From positions 68,174-132,173 of the forward strand of contig JAVKDJ010000036.1 in NCBI GenBank assembly GCA_040222275.1: a stretch of 64,000 nucleotides of DNA, given 5' to 3'. The stretch is from CAXBNB01 sp040222275 (GTDB lineage Bacteria; Bacteroidota; Bacteroidia; Cytophagales; Cyclobacteriaceae). The position numbers and the translations under genes are program-made. Position 1 is the first letter of the stretch. Each line of letters starts with the position of its first letter. Under the pieces are notes generated by a model. That model was not told where the DNA came from. It ran no database searches and worked only from the letters and a program-made list of their open reading frames with translations. Below, in pieces: positions 33,717-42,496 of the stretch.

Positions 33717-34220
33717 TCAATAGACTTTTTCCCCTTTTTCGAGCCATTTGCCCCACAACTTGTTGTATGCGTGGATTTTTTGGGTTTTCTGACCCAGGCT
33801 GTCCTTTACTTCATAGTCGGAGTTCATCCAGGAAAATATTCCGCCATATAGGTTTTTGACACTGGTAAAGCCGGCCTGTTTCAGTTTTTCTGCTACTTTT
33901 TCGCTGCGGTATCCTATGGAGCAATACACAATGATGTCGGCATCCTTTTCGATACCTGCTACCCTGCTCATCTCAAAATCATCATAGCCCACCCATTTGG
34001 CATCTCCAATCCTGCTCACATCGTACTCGTTGCGCTCCCTGGCATCCAGCCAAACAGCCCCTTGGTTCTCTTTTGCTTTATCAACTGCCACCTCCTCTAC
34101 TGAATGGGACAGCATGTTTTTCAGCATCAGCTGGTAAGCTTTTTCTTTCATGGGTTTGTCTTGAAAGGAAAACAATTGTATCAGAAGTATCGATATTGTT
34201 GTTAGCCCGCCAGCCATCAT
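33717..34220 (-). CDS. Rhodanese-like domain protein, exported or anchored
   Basis: A 167-residue single-domain rhodanese. An N-terminal hydrophobic segment (GLTTISILLIQLFSF) suggests a signal anchor or export. The active-site loop is YCSIGYRS with Cys100. It would carry a persulfide on the cysteine and pass sulfane sulfur to an acceptor. Its ATG overlaps the thioredoxin stop in ATGA, so the two are translated together. The operon promoter carries the shared sulfur-regulon palindrome. Confidence 0.9.
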   Translation of the reverse strand: MMAGGLTTISILLIQLFSFQDKPMKEKAYQLMLKNMLSHSVEEVAVDKAKENQGAVWLDARERNEYDVSRIGDAKWVGYDDFEMSRVAGIEKDADIIVYCSIGYRSEKVAEKLKQAGFTSVKNLYGGIFSWMNSDYEVKDSLGQKTQKIHAYNKLWGKWLEKGEKVY

Positions 34221-34516
34221 GTTGCGTGGTTGTTTATGATTTGCCTGAGCTCGTCCTTACCTGCCGTGCCCGAGTGCCTCCAAAGGATTTCACCCTTTTT
34301 GAACAAAACCAGGGTAGGCACAGAGCGCACCTGATATTTGATGGCAGCATTGGTGTTTTTATCAATATCCACTTTAATGATCCTCCCCTTTCCGTTAAGT
34401 TCACCTGACAGCTCCTCCAAAACAGGTGCCATCATCTTACAGGGCCCACACCACTCGGCATAGAAATCTACCAACACCGGTTGATCAGAATTTATTATAT
34501 CTAAGAATTTAGCCAT
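34217..34516 (-). CDS. Thioredoxin
   Basis: A 99-residue classical thioredoxin with WCGPC (Cys23, Cys26) and the cis-proline RSVPTLVLF. No signal peptide, so cytoplasmic. It is coupled to the downstream rhodanese and could reduce its persulfide or release sulfide from it. The promoter (34539-34583) matches those of sulP and the CstB-like operon. Confidence 0.95.
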   Translation of the reverse strand: MAKFLDIINSDQPVLVDFYAEWCGPCKMMAPVLEELSGELNGKGRIIKVDIDKNTNAAIKYQVRSVPTLVLFKKGEILWRHSGTAGKDELRQIINNHAT

Positions 34517-34538
34517 TGCGTTCTATTTTGAATGAAAA

Positions 34539-34583
34539 CAAATTTGAATAGAAAAAATTCATTTATTGGCAACAAAAGTTACA
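34539..34583 (-). promoter_or_regulatory. trx-rhodanese promoter with Crp/Fnr-type site
   Basis: On the minus strand GTAAC-TTTT-GTTGC (34569-34582) differs by one base from the perfect palindrome. 22 bp further lies CAAATTTG (34539-34546), one base from the -7 consensus TAAATTTG. The distance from the site to the ATG is 52 bp. The gap up to 34911 holds nothing else recognisable. Confidence 0.7.
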
Positions 34584-34911
34584 AAACCAGGCATCCCCCT
34601 ACGGTTTGCATTTTTCAATAACTGCTCACACCAAAATCCCCTTTTTCCCTGCCAATCCTCCCATCACACAAGTAACTACGATAAAGATGGTTTGCATTTT
34701 TAAAGGTGTCTGCCCTGAATTCAACGCGAAGTTTTCACACATATTAAAAAAAGTATTCTAATTTTAAGGTTGGCTATGCTTGCAAGCATTCATATTTTTA
34801 AGAAAATTTGAATCAACATAAATTTAACAAGGTTGAATCCTAAAAACGTAACCAATTGTAACTAGATTTAGACCTAAGTACGAAAAAGCAAATCACCTCA
34901 CCTCTATTGTC

Positions 34912-36420
34912 ATGGGAAATTCACACACAAAAAGTCTGGCAACAGCATTTCTGTTATTTTTCACAACATTCGCAATAGCTGCGTATGCACAGAACAATCC
35001 AGCTGCAAGGATCAAAGATGCCACCGGCACCCTCAACGCTCAACAAATCATCAATATTGACAATAATTTGGATGAAATAGAAAGGGACTACAATACCCAA
35101 ATCGCAGTAGAAATAGTTTCGGTCACCAAACCTGAGCCTATAGAAGAATATACCAACAAACAGTTGAAGCAATGGCAAACATCAGATCCGACCAAAGGCA
35201 AGGTCCTGATTGTGGTAGCCAAAAAAGACAGAAAGGTGTTAATCTCTACAGACGAGGCATTTAAAGGAAAACTTTCTGATCAGGATAAAAAATATATAAT
35301 CAATAGCATCATCATCCCTGAATTCAAAAGTGGAAGGTTTGCTTCGGGGATTATCGAAGGCATGGATGCCATCAATGATGTCTTGCAAGGAAAACAACTG
35401 GCCGAAACCTCACCTTTCCAACACAAGAATTATCCTTTGCTTTCCATTTTTGTAGTCTTTATAATCCTTAGCCTGCTGAGTGGGTTTGTGAAAAACATCA
35501 GAATAAAATTGGCAGTAGCGGTATTGGTGGGAATAGTTTTTTGGTTGGCTTTCAGCAGCATCACCTATGGAATACTCACGCTCATCTTGTCCTTATTCCC
35601 ATTAATGGGCCGATCAACACGGGGAGGTGGGGGAGCCTATGGAGGCGGGTATAACGAAGGCAATGAAGGAGCAGGTGGCAATACCAGTGACAGCTCATTT
35701 TCATTAGGAGGGGGTACCTTCAACGGGGGCGGGGCTTCCGGCGATTGGCGGTCTTTTTCTTTTGATACCCATAAAAAATTCACTTTTAGCGACAAGCAAA
35801 AGAATGACGTGGAGCAAGCTGTAAAAGACCTTGAGCTTGAATCATCAGGCGAAATAGTGGTCTATTTTGGACGAAAAAGTGACTCATACCAGCAAGGAAG
35901 CTGGAAGCTGGCAGCCACCCTGGGAATGGCAGGCCTGTTGGCGGTTATGTGCTTGTCCTACGTATGGATGTTGCCGGCAACACTTACCATCATGGCCATC
36001 GCCCTGTCTATATTTCTTCTGATGATCATGGGGTTTGTGGTATCTTATTTCTTTCCCGCCGTAAGGCTGGCGTTCGTACCACTCAACATCATGGACCACA
36101 GGGTAATTACCCGGGCGCGCGATATTTTCCTTCAGGAGGAAATATTCAACACTGTGGATCGTACGGGTATTCTTATTTACATCAGTGAGTTGGAAAAAAG
36201 GGTACAGGTAATCGGGGACAGGGGCATTAGTTCAGTGATTGAGCAAGATGACTGGAACAAGGTATTGGCCCTTGTAACAGATGGTATAAAAACCGGAACC
36301 CCGGCAGAAGGCCTTGTGGAAGCCATCCACGAGTGCAAAAAACTGCTGCTTGAAAACGGCTTCATCGTAAGGGTTGATGACACCAACGAACTTTCTGATG
36401 AAATGATCATCGAAAAGTAG
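34912..36420 (+). CDS. Double TPM-domain membrane protein
   Basis: A 502-residue protein joining two TPM domains that are normally separate proteins. Signal peptide (ending AAYAQ), first TPM domain at about 33-155 (VEIVSVTKPEPIEEYTNK, YIINSIIIPEFKSGRF), helices at about 172-230, a Gly-rich linker at 233-275, then a second TPM domain (about 290-480; LESSGEIVVYF.., FNTVDRTGILIYISELEKRVQVIGDRG) interrupted by a helix pair. YgcG-type proteins are often next to LemA, which is absent here. Role in the family is poorly known; photosystem repair phosphatase in plants. Confidence 0.88.
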   Translation: MGNSHTKSLATAFLLFFTTFAIAAYAQNNPAARIKDATGTLNAQQIINIDNNLDEIERDYNTQIAVEIVSVTKPEPIEEYTNKQLKQWQTSDPTKGKVLIVVAKKDRKVLISTDEAFKGKLSDQDKKYIINSIIIPEFKSGRFASGIIEGMDAINDVLQGKQLAETSPFQHKNYPLLSIFVVFIILSLLSGFVKNIRIKLAVAVLVGIVFWLAFSSITYGILTLILSLFPLMGRSTRGGGGAYGGGYNEGNEGAGGNTSDSSFSLGGGTFNGGGASGDWRSFSFDTHKKFTFSDKQKNDVEQAVKDLELESSGEIVVYFGRKSDSYQQGSWKLAATLGMAGLLAVMCLSYVWMLPATLTIMAIALSIFLLMIMGFVVSYFFPAVRLAFVPLNIMDHRVITRARDIFLQEEIFNTVDRTGILIYISELEKRVQVIGDRGISSVIEQDDWNKVLALVTDGIKTGTPAEGLVEAIHECKKLLLENGFIVRVDDTNELSDEMIIEK

Positions 36421-36450
36421 GTTGCATGTCGGAAAACGGTAATTTGCCTG

Positions 36451-36864
36451 TCAATGTGGTAACCTGTTTTTAACAAGGCCATACAAAAAGGTGCCAAACA
36501 TAGCGCTTACAATTACCACCAAAAAAACACCAAACCCATTTCCTGCCAACACAAACATAGGGCCCGGGCATGCCCCGGTCATAGCCCAGCCCATGCCAAA
36601 GATGGTGCCTCCGAGTAAGTATCTGGTAACTCCAAATGGCTTGACGCTGTATTTGATGTCTGCTCCTTCTACAGATTTCAATCCCATCTTTTTCATAATG
36701 GCAATCACTATTGCCCCGCATACTACGGCCGATCCTATGATACCATACATGTGGAATGATTGGAATTTGAACATTTCATAGATCCTGAACCACGAAATGG
36801 CCTCAGACTTGCTCAGCACTATCCCGAAAAAAACACCAATCAACAAGAATTTAAGAAATTTCAT
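36451..36864 (-). CDS. DUF6691/YeeE-YedE family sulfur transporter subunit
   Basis: A 137-residue membrane protein with about four helices. GGTIFGMGWAMTGACPGPM places Cys99 in the conserved pore-type motif of YeeE/YedE proteins, which pass thiosulfate or other sulfur compounds by transient contact with cysteines. It is the last gene of the CstB-like operon, 10 bases after its larger partner; the two halves together equal one full-length YeeE. Confidence 0.88.
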   Translation of the reverse strand: MKFLKFLLIGVFFGIVLSKSEAISWFRIYEMFKFQSFHMYGIIGSAVVCGAIVIAIMKKMGLKSVEGADIKYSVKPFGVTRYLLGGTIFGMGWAMTGACPGPMFVLAGNGFGVFLVVIVSAMFGTFLYGLVKNRLPH

Positions 36865-36874
36865 AAGTGGGAAA

Positions 36875-37441
36875 TTATAAGGTTAATAAATAGGGTAAAA
36901 TGAAAAAGGTAACCAAAAGGCCTCCTACAAAAAAGCCAATGACGGCTATCAAAGAAGGCAATTGAAGGTTGCTCAGACCGCTGATGCCATGGCCTGAAGT
37001 GCATCCGTCTCCATACCGCGTACCAAAGCCAATGAGCATACCACCGAAAACCATCATCACAAGCCCCTTAAAAGAAAAAAGCACCTCCCAATTGAATACA
37101 TCTGTGGGTACATAGTCACTTCCTGGCAAGGCAACTCCGAGTGTTGCGAGTTCCGCAGCAGTAGCTGCTGATATGGCAATGGAAGGATCATCAGTAAGAA
37201 ACTCCCTGGAAATAAACCCACCGAGCACAGCTCCCAATATAAACACCAGGTTCCAGATATCATTTTTCCAGTCAAACTTAAAATAGTCCGCATATCGGCC
37301 TGCGCCTGCCATGGTGCACATGGTGCGCAAATTGCTCGACACCCCGAACCTCTTGCCAAGGTACAACATAGAAAACATGACCAATGTGATCATTGGGCCC
37401 GATACATACCAGGGCCATGGTTTACTTATTATTTCTATCAT
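36875..37441 (-). CDS. YeeE/YedE family sulfur transporter subunit
   Basis: A 188-residue membrane protein. GFGTRYGDGCTSGHGISGLS carries the conserved Cys147, and Cys42 lies in RTMCTMAGAGRY. YeeE-type proteins take up thiosulfate. Split into two half-size genes with 36451-36864, as in PmpA/PmpB pairs. It sits 27 bases after the CstB-like gene and is surely in the same operon. Confidence 0.9.
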   Translation of the reverse strand: MIEIISKPWPWYVSGPMITLVMFSMLYLGKRFGVSSNLRTMCTMAGAGRYADYFKFDWKNDIWNLVFILGAVLGGFISREFLTDDPSIAISAATAAELATLGVALPGSDYVPTDVFNWEVLFSFKGLVMMVFGGMLIGFGTRYGDGCTSGHGISGLSNLQLPSLIAVIGFFVGGLLVTFFILPYLLTL

Positions 37442-37468
37442 ATCTTTTATATGGTATATTCGATTCGT

Positions 37469-38881
37469 TTATTTTATTGTACTCGGACATACGAAATCCG
37501 ACGTTTGGATATTGGTAGTCTTGATGGCGGCTATACCACCATCTATATCTACTATCTTGTGATACCCTCTCGATTTTAATATGGAAGCCGCTATCATAGA
37601 CCGGTAACCACTGGCACAATGCACATGATATTCGTCTTTCTTGTCAACGGCATCCAGGCCTTCGTTGAAAAAATCCAGGGGCAATGAAAGGGCACCCTCC
37701 ACATGCTCAGCATCAAACTCTTCAGGCTTTCGGACATCTACTACTTTGATATCCTGGATAGACTTTATCCTGTTTTCCAATTCCATCGCACTTATCGATT
37801 CTACTCGGTCCACTTCTTTACCTGCCTTTTTCCATGCTTCTATCCCACCTTTCAAATAGCCAAGGGTATTGTCATACCCAACCCTTGACAGCCTGATGAC
37901 GATTTCTTCCTCACGGCCTTCATCCGCAACAAAAATAATGGGATGCTGCAGGTCCATAATCAGTGCGCCCACCCAGGGGGCAAACGAACCATCAACTCCT
38001 ATGAAAATTGAATTGGGAATATGTTCATCAGCAAAATCCTTTTTGCTTCGTGTATCCAATACCAACGCCCCGCTTTGATTGGCCAGTGCTTCAAATGTAT
38101 CTGCCTCCAGGGGTACATTTCCTTTTTGTAAGACATGATCTATGCTGTCATATCCTGTCTTGTTCATCAAGGCGTTTTTGGCAAAGTACTGAGGTGGGGG
38201 CAATATGCCATTGGTCACCTCACCTATAAATTCTTCCCTGGTCATATCGGCCCTCAAGGCATAGTTGGTTTTTTTCTGGTTTCCCAGGGTATCCCAGGTG
38301 TCAGATGACATGTGCTTACCACAGGCCGATCCTGCTCCATGTGCCGGGTACACCACTACATCATCAGACAATGGCATCACTTTGTTTCGCAAGCTATCGA
38401 AAAGCATTCCTGCCAGGTCTTCCTTGGTCAGATCGCTTTTGATGGCCAGGTCCGGCCTGCCAACATCGCCTATAAAAAGTGTATCACCGGAAAAAAGTGC
38501 ATGGTCCCGGCTGTTTTCATCTATCAAAAGGAAGCAGGCACTCTCCAGGGTATGGCCGGGCGTATGGACCACTTTGATTTTGACCCTTCCCACACTGAAA
38601 ATTTCCCCGTCAATGGCCTCATGTATTTTGTAGCTGGTATTGGCCTTAGGGCCAAATACGATCTCGGCACCTGTTTTCTTCGCCAGGTCGATATGCCCGG
38701 AAACAAAATCGGCATGAAAATGTGTTTCAAAAATGTACTTGATGGTAGTTCCTGCTTTTTTTGCTTTGTTGATGTATGGCTCTGGATCCCTCAGGGGATC
38801 GATAATCGCTGCTTCTCCCTCACTCTCAATATAATAGGCGCCCTGTGCAAGGCACCCCGTATAAATCTGCTCTATCTTCAT
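37469..38881 (-). CDS. Persulfide dioxygenase-rhodanese fusion, CstB-like
   Basis: A 470-residue three-domain enzyme. The metallo-beta-lactamase domain has THFHADF (His54, His56, Asp58), His110 and Asp133; His54, His110 and Asp133 fit the mononuclear iron site of ETHE1-type persulfide dioxygenases. A rhodanese-like domain at about 262-360 lacks the cysteine (VADEGREEE). The last domain keeps it, Cys422 in HCASGYRS. This order, dioxygenase, pseudo-rhodanese, rhodanese, is that of CstB, which turns persulfide into thiosulfate. The ATG at 38881 was chosen; the longer frame runs into the promoter. Confidence 0.93.
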   Translation of the reverse strand: MKIEQIYTGCLAQGAYYIESEGEAAIIDPLRDPEPYINKAKKAGTTIKYIFETHFHADFVSGHIDLAKKTGAEIVFGPKANTSYKIHEAIDGEIFSVGRVKIKVVHTPGHTLESACFLLIDENSRDHALFSGDTLFIGDVGRPDLAIKSDLTKEDLAGMLFDSLRNKVMPLSDDVVVYPAHGAGSACGKHMSSDTWDTLGNQKKTNYALRADMTREEFIGEVTNGILPPPQYFAKNALMNKTGYDSIDHVLQKGNVPLEADTFEALANQSGALVLDTRSKKDFADEHIPNSIFIGVDGSFAPWVGALIMDLQHPIIFVADEGREEEIVIRLSRVGYDNTLGYLKGGIEAWKKAGKEVDRVESISAMELENRIKSIQDIKVVDVRKPEEFDAEHVEGALSLPLDFFNEGLDAVDKKDEYHVHCASGYRSMIAASILKSRGYHKIVDIDGGIAAIKTTNIQTSDFVCPSTIK

Positions 38882-38907
38882 TTTGGATTTGTTTATTTTA
38901 ACTGGTA

Positions 38908-38952
38908 CAAAAATAGGGCAACTCAATTTGGTATCAAGTAACAAAAGTTACA
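38908..38952 (-). promoter_or_regulatory. CstB-like operon promoter with Crp/Fnr-type palindrome
   Basis: GTAAC-N4-GTTAC at 38938-38951 is perfect, with A/T flanks. On the minus strand the -7 element TATTTTTG (38908-38915) starts 22 bp after it. The site is 56 bp from the ATG at 38881, the same as at sulP. Confidence 0.82.
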
Positions 38953-38982
38953 GAGGTTGATGCATTCCAGGAGGGGAAACAA

Positions 38983-39013
38983 AAAAGGCGAACCCTCTTT
39001 GGGCCCGCCTTTT
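38983..39013 (-). terminator. Terminator of pgk
   Basis: On the minus strand AAAAGGCG..CGCCTTTTTT forms an 8-bp stem with a T run, 23 bases after the pgk stop. On the plus strand the stem is also followed by TTTT. Confidence 0.85.
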
Positions 39014-39035
39014 CTATTTAGGTTTTTTTGCGCAA

Positions 39036-40223
39036 TTATTCGTCCAGTGCTGCCACGCCAGGTAGTACTTTTCCCTCCATGTATTCCAACAATGCTCCTC
39101 CTCCGGTGGACACATAAGATACCTTGTCCCCATATCCCAGATTGTTGATTGCAGAAGCAGAATCACCTCCACCAATCAATGAGAACCCGCCGTTATTGGT
39201 GGCAGCCACCACTGATTCGGCTATGGCATCTGTTCCTTTGGCAAAGGTTTCAAATTCGAATACCCCCATAGGGCCATTCCAAAGGATGGTTTTGGACTTG
39301 GCTACAACATCGCTAAAGAGCTTTTTGGTTTCAGGACCAATATCAAGGCCTTCCCAGCCATCAGGTATCTCTCCTCGTTTCACCACCTGTGTGTTGGCAT
39401 CATTGCTAAAATCGTCCGCAATCACATTGTCAACTGGCAAGTAAATTTTCACCCCTTTTTCAGCGGCTTTTTTCTCCAGTTCCAATGTCAGGTCGAGTTT
39501 GTCGTTTTCACAGAGGGAATTTCCAATAGAGCCTCCTTTGGCTTTTGAAAAGGTATAGGACATACCTCCTCCAATGATCAGGTTATCTACTTTATCGAGC
39601 AGTTTTTCTATGATCAAAATTTTATCAGACACCTTGGCACCTCCCATAATGGCGGTAAACGGCCTGTCCGGATTGTTCAATACTTTTTCGGCATTGTCCA
39701 GTTCGGCCTGCATCACATAGCCACATATTTTTTCTTCAAAAAACTTAGCCACTATAGTGGTGGAAGCGTGTGCCCTGTGGGCTGTACCAAACGCATCGTT
39801 CACATACACGTCACCGAGTTTTGACAGCTTTTCAGCAAATGCCTCATCACCTTTCGTTTCTTCTTTGTAGAAACGTAGGTTTTCAAGCAACAACACTTCA
39901 CCGCCTTTAAGGCCAGCTGCAAGCGTTTCGGCATCAGATCCAATACAATCAGTAGCGAATTTCACTTCAGTCCCAAACCTTTCTGAAAGCGCAGGCACCA
40001 GGTGTTTTAAAGAAAACTTGTTTTCAGGGCCTTCTTTCGGCCTGCCCAGATGGCTCATCAATATAGCCGAACCGCCATCGGCCAATATTTTCTTTATCGT
40101 TGGGGTTGCTGCTTTGATCCTGGTATAGTCTGTGATTTCAAATTTCTCATTGAGCGGCACATTAAAATCCACCCTTATCAATGCTTTCTTGCTTGCAAAA
40201 TTGTACTCGTCCAGTTTTTTCAT
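39036..40223 (-). CDS. pgk: Phosphoglycerate kinase
   Basis: Glycolytic enzyme making ATP from 1,3-bisphosphoglycerate, 395 residues. Family motifs: RVDFNVPLNEKFEITDYTRI, HLGRPKEGPENKFSL, LLENLRFYKEE, GGAKVSDKI and GGGDSASAINNLGYGDKVSYVSTGGGALLEY near the C-terminus. Nothing unusual. Monocistronic with its own terminator. Confidence 0.97.
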   Translation of the reverse strand: MKKLDEYNFASKKALIRVDFNVPLNEKFEITDYTRIKAATPTIKKILADGGSAILMSHLGRPKEGPENKFSLKHLVPALSERFGTEVKFATDCIGSDAETLAAGLKGGEVLLLENLRFYKEETKGDEAFAEKLSKLGDVYVNDAFGTAHRAHASTTIVAKFFEEKICGYVMQAELDNAEKVLNNPDRPFTAIMGGAKVSDKILIIEKLLDKVDNLIIGGGMSYTFSKAKGGSIGNSLCENDKLDLTLELEKKAAEKGVKIYLPVDNVIADDFSNDANTQVVKRGEIPDGWEGLDIGPETKKLFSDVVAKSKTILWNGPMGVFEFETFAKGTDAIAESVVAATNNGGFSLIGGGDSASAINNLGYGDKVSYVSTGGGALLEYMEGKVLPGVAALDE

Positions 40224-40263
40224 CTCTTACTTTTATGTGTTTAGTTAGTTTAAAACCATCATT

Positions 40264-40893
40264 CTAGGCTTTGGTTCTCTTTATTTTTTTATTGATAACT
40301 GACTCCAGCTCCCCTATATCCAATGCACCCTGCCTGAATAGGACAGGGTCGTTTCCATCAAAACCAATAATTGTAGATTCGAATCCAACCTCGCATGTTC
40401 CACCGTCGAGTATGTATTCTATTTCCCCTCCTATCATGTCATTTACTTCTTGTGCCGTAACCGGGCTTTTTTGCCCATGGACATTGGCACTCGGCACAGC
40501 CAAAGGAAAATCCAACTTCGACAACAACTCCAAAGTCATGGAATGGTGGGGAATGCGCACACCAACGGAGTTGCCGCCATTGGTCATACTATCTGGGATT
40601 AAATCTGTCTTTTCAAGGATCAGGGTCAAAGCCCCGGGCCAATACTTTTTGGCCAGCATGGTTGCTTCCAGGGGAAAATCCTTAGTCCATCCCTGTACTT
40701 TTTCCATCGAATCGGTTTGGGCTATGAAGGGTACATTCTGGGGCCTTTGCTTTACTTCGAAAATGCGCGCAATAGCGTGAAGATCGAAGGCATTTCCGGC
40801 CAAACCATATACTGTCTCTGTGGGAATGCCAACCAGTTTTCCCTGCCTCAACAATGCCGCAGCATATTCGATATCAGTTCCTATTTTTGCCAT
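40264..40893 (-). CDS. L-threonylcarbamoyladenylate synthase (Sua5/TsaC family)
   Basis: Makes the threonylcarbamoyl-AMP intermediate for the t6A modification of tRNAs. 209 residues, TsaC/YciO fold: GIPTETVYGLAGNAFD, KRPQNVPFIAQ, SVGVRIPHH and PSANVHGQKSPV. It lacks the extra Sua5 C-terminal domain. It lies 40 bp upstream of pgk on the same strand and could be co-transcribed. Confidence 0.93.
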   Translation of the reverse strand: MAKIGTDIEYAAALLRQGKLVGIPTETVYGLAGNAFDLHAIARIFEVKQRPQNVPFIAQTDSMEKVQGWTKDFPLEATMLAKKYWPGALTLILEKTDLIPDSMTNGGNSVGVRIPHHSMTLELLSKLDFPLAVPSANVHGQKSPVTAQEVNDMIGGEIEYILDGGTCEVGFESTIIGFDGNDPVLFRQGALDIGELESVINKKIKRTKA

Positions 40894-40983
40894 AGGTTAA
40901 TTTCAGGTGCGAAGGTAATAAATGCGGGTTGATTGTCAATAATTAATTGGCCTTGTTGGATCGGAAAACCAATATACCCCACA

Positions 40984-41592
40984 CTAAGCCACCCGGCCCA
41001 TGCCCCTCGGAAAAGGCCTGTAGGCATAATAATGGAGCACTTCCTCAATCGCAGTTTTCAAAGCCTGGTTAATGGGCATCAACATGTTCCCCATTTTGAA
41101 GTCGATTTGCGATAGCTTCATATAGTAGTCGGAAAATATGGGTACAGGGAGTTTTTCGCTGATCATGGTGTTGGCTTTCGAATAGCTTTCCGACTGGCCT
41201 TCTTTAATTACTTTACAAGTAGTCAATCTCAGCATGCCAAATTTGTCCTTGGTAGCCCCAAAACCAAACAAGCGGCAGATCAATCCCCTGTGACGGTATT
41301 CCCCACATTGGCCATTTGTGGGGTTGTCGAGAGACAAAGGTGCATAGAGCATACAAACTGCCGACTTTTCTGAATTTAAAGCATCGAGTACTTCCTGTGC
41401 CCTTTTGGTCAGGAAGAGATGAAAAGCGTAGGGCAAAAACTCCAGGGGCGAAGCATCTATATCTGGTTTGGTACAGCATTTGCCACAGCCCTGCACACAA
41501 AACAAACCTGTGTGGCCTCTAAACTCAGCTATTTCCAAATCGAGGCGCTCAAACAACCGTTCAACCGACCTCACTTTTCGTATGATTGACAT
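40984..41592 (-). CDS. YkgJ family cysteine cluster protein
   Basis: A 202-residue protein with a metal-binding cysteine cluster CVQGCGKCC (Cys32, Cys36, Cys39, Cys40) and further cysteines in GQCGEYRHRGLICRLFGFG. YkgJ proteins probably bind zinc or an iron-sulfur cluster; their role is unknown. The ATG at 41592 (MSIIRKVRS) was chosen over an in-frame start 19 codons upstream, whose residues do not resemble the family. Confidence 0.87.
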   Translation of the reverse strand: MSIIRKVRSVERLFERLDLEIAEFRGHTGLFCVQGCGKCCTKPDIDASPLEFLPYAFHLFLTKRAQEVLDALNSEKSAVCMLYAPLSLDNPTNGQCGEYRHRGLICRLFGFGATKDKFGMLRLTTCKVIKEGQSESYSKANTMISEKLPVPIFSDYYMKLSQIDFKMGNMLMPINQALKTAIEEVLHYYAYRPFPRGMGRVA

Positions 41593-41734
41593 AAATATCA
41601 GCGCGCGAATATACACCAGGAACCCATGCCCGGAATGTCCGAGTAACAATATTTTTTCTAAATAAACCTGTTATAGATACGAACATTAAACCCGCATGGC
41701 AACAATCCCAATCTGCCATGCTATATTAGCAGCT

Positions 41735-42334
41735 ATGGCGTTACTCCCCTATTACCAAAAGGAATTGCTGGAGGCAGGATGCGATGAAGCCGGGCGTGGC
41801 TGTCTGGCGGGCCCTGTAGTGGCGGCAGCTGTTGTTCTGCCCAAAGATTATTTTCATCCCACACTAAACGACTCCAAAAAACTGAGCAAAAAGCAGCGGG
41901 AAAATCTGATAGATGAGATCAAGGAGGCATCCATTGCGTGGGCAATAGGTGTAGTGGACAATCACGAAATTGACGAGATCAATATTCTCAATGCCTCCTT
42001 TCTGGCCATGCACAGGGCTGTAGATGGTTTGAAGACTTCTCCCGAATTGTTGATCATAGATGGCAACAGGTTCAATAAATATGACGGGTTGCCACACCAA
42101 TGTATCGTAAAAGGCGATTCCAAATATTTTTCCATAGCGGCTGCATCTGTCCTTGCCAAAACCCACAGGGATGCTCTGATGAGCGGGTTGCATGAAGAAT
42201 TTCCCCATTACGGTTGGGACACAAACGCAGGCTACCCCACAACAACCCACCGGCAGGCTATACGGGAGCATGGCATCACGGATTTTCACCGCAAGAGCTT
42301 CCGCCTCCTCCCTGAACAACTCGAACTGTTCTAG
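41735..42334 (+). CDS. rnhB: Ribonuclease HII
   Basis: Removes ribonucleotides and RNA primers from DNA. About 199 residues from the ATG at 41735 (MALLPYYQKELLEAGCDEAG); the frame is open 13 codons further upstream. The catalytic acids are present: Asp17 and Glu18 (CDEAGRG), Asp109 (IIDGN) and Asp127 region (KGDSKYFSIAAASVLAK). Confidence 0.95.
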   Translation: MALLPYYQKELLEAGCDEAGRGCLAGPVVAAAVVLPKDYFHPTLNDSKKLSKKQRENLIDEIKEASIAWAIGVVDNHEIDEINILNASFLAMHRAVDGLKTSPELLIIDGNRFNKYDGLPHQCIVKGDSKYFSIAAASVLAKTHRDALMSGLHEEFPHYGWDTNAGYPTTTHRQAIREHGITDFHRKSFRLLPEQLELF

Positions 42335-42496
42335 TTTCTGAGAGACTCAACAAGTAGGGCTACCATTAAATAACCACAGTATATCAAAATGCGGATTCTA
42401 AATGTTCGTGCTCCCCTTGTTTGTCAAGAATTCTATATCTACATTTAAGAAACAAATAATCATCGGTACCGTTAAGGTTTTCTAAACTAACAAAAT

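Noticed and set aside
34848..34862. GTAACCAATTGTAAC upstream of the TPM gene as a fourth sulfur-regulon operator
   Set aside because: The two halves are in direct, not inverted, orientation with a 5-base spacer, and no -7 element lies 22 bp away.
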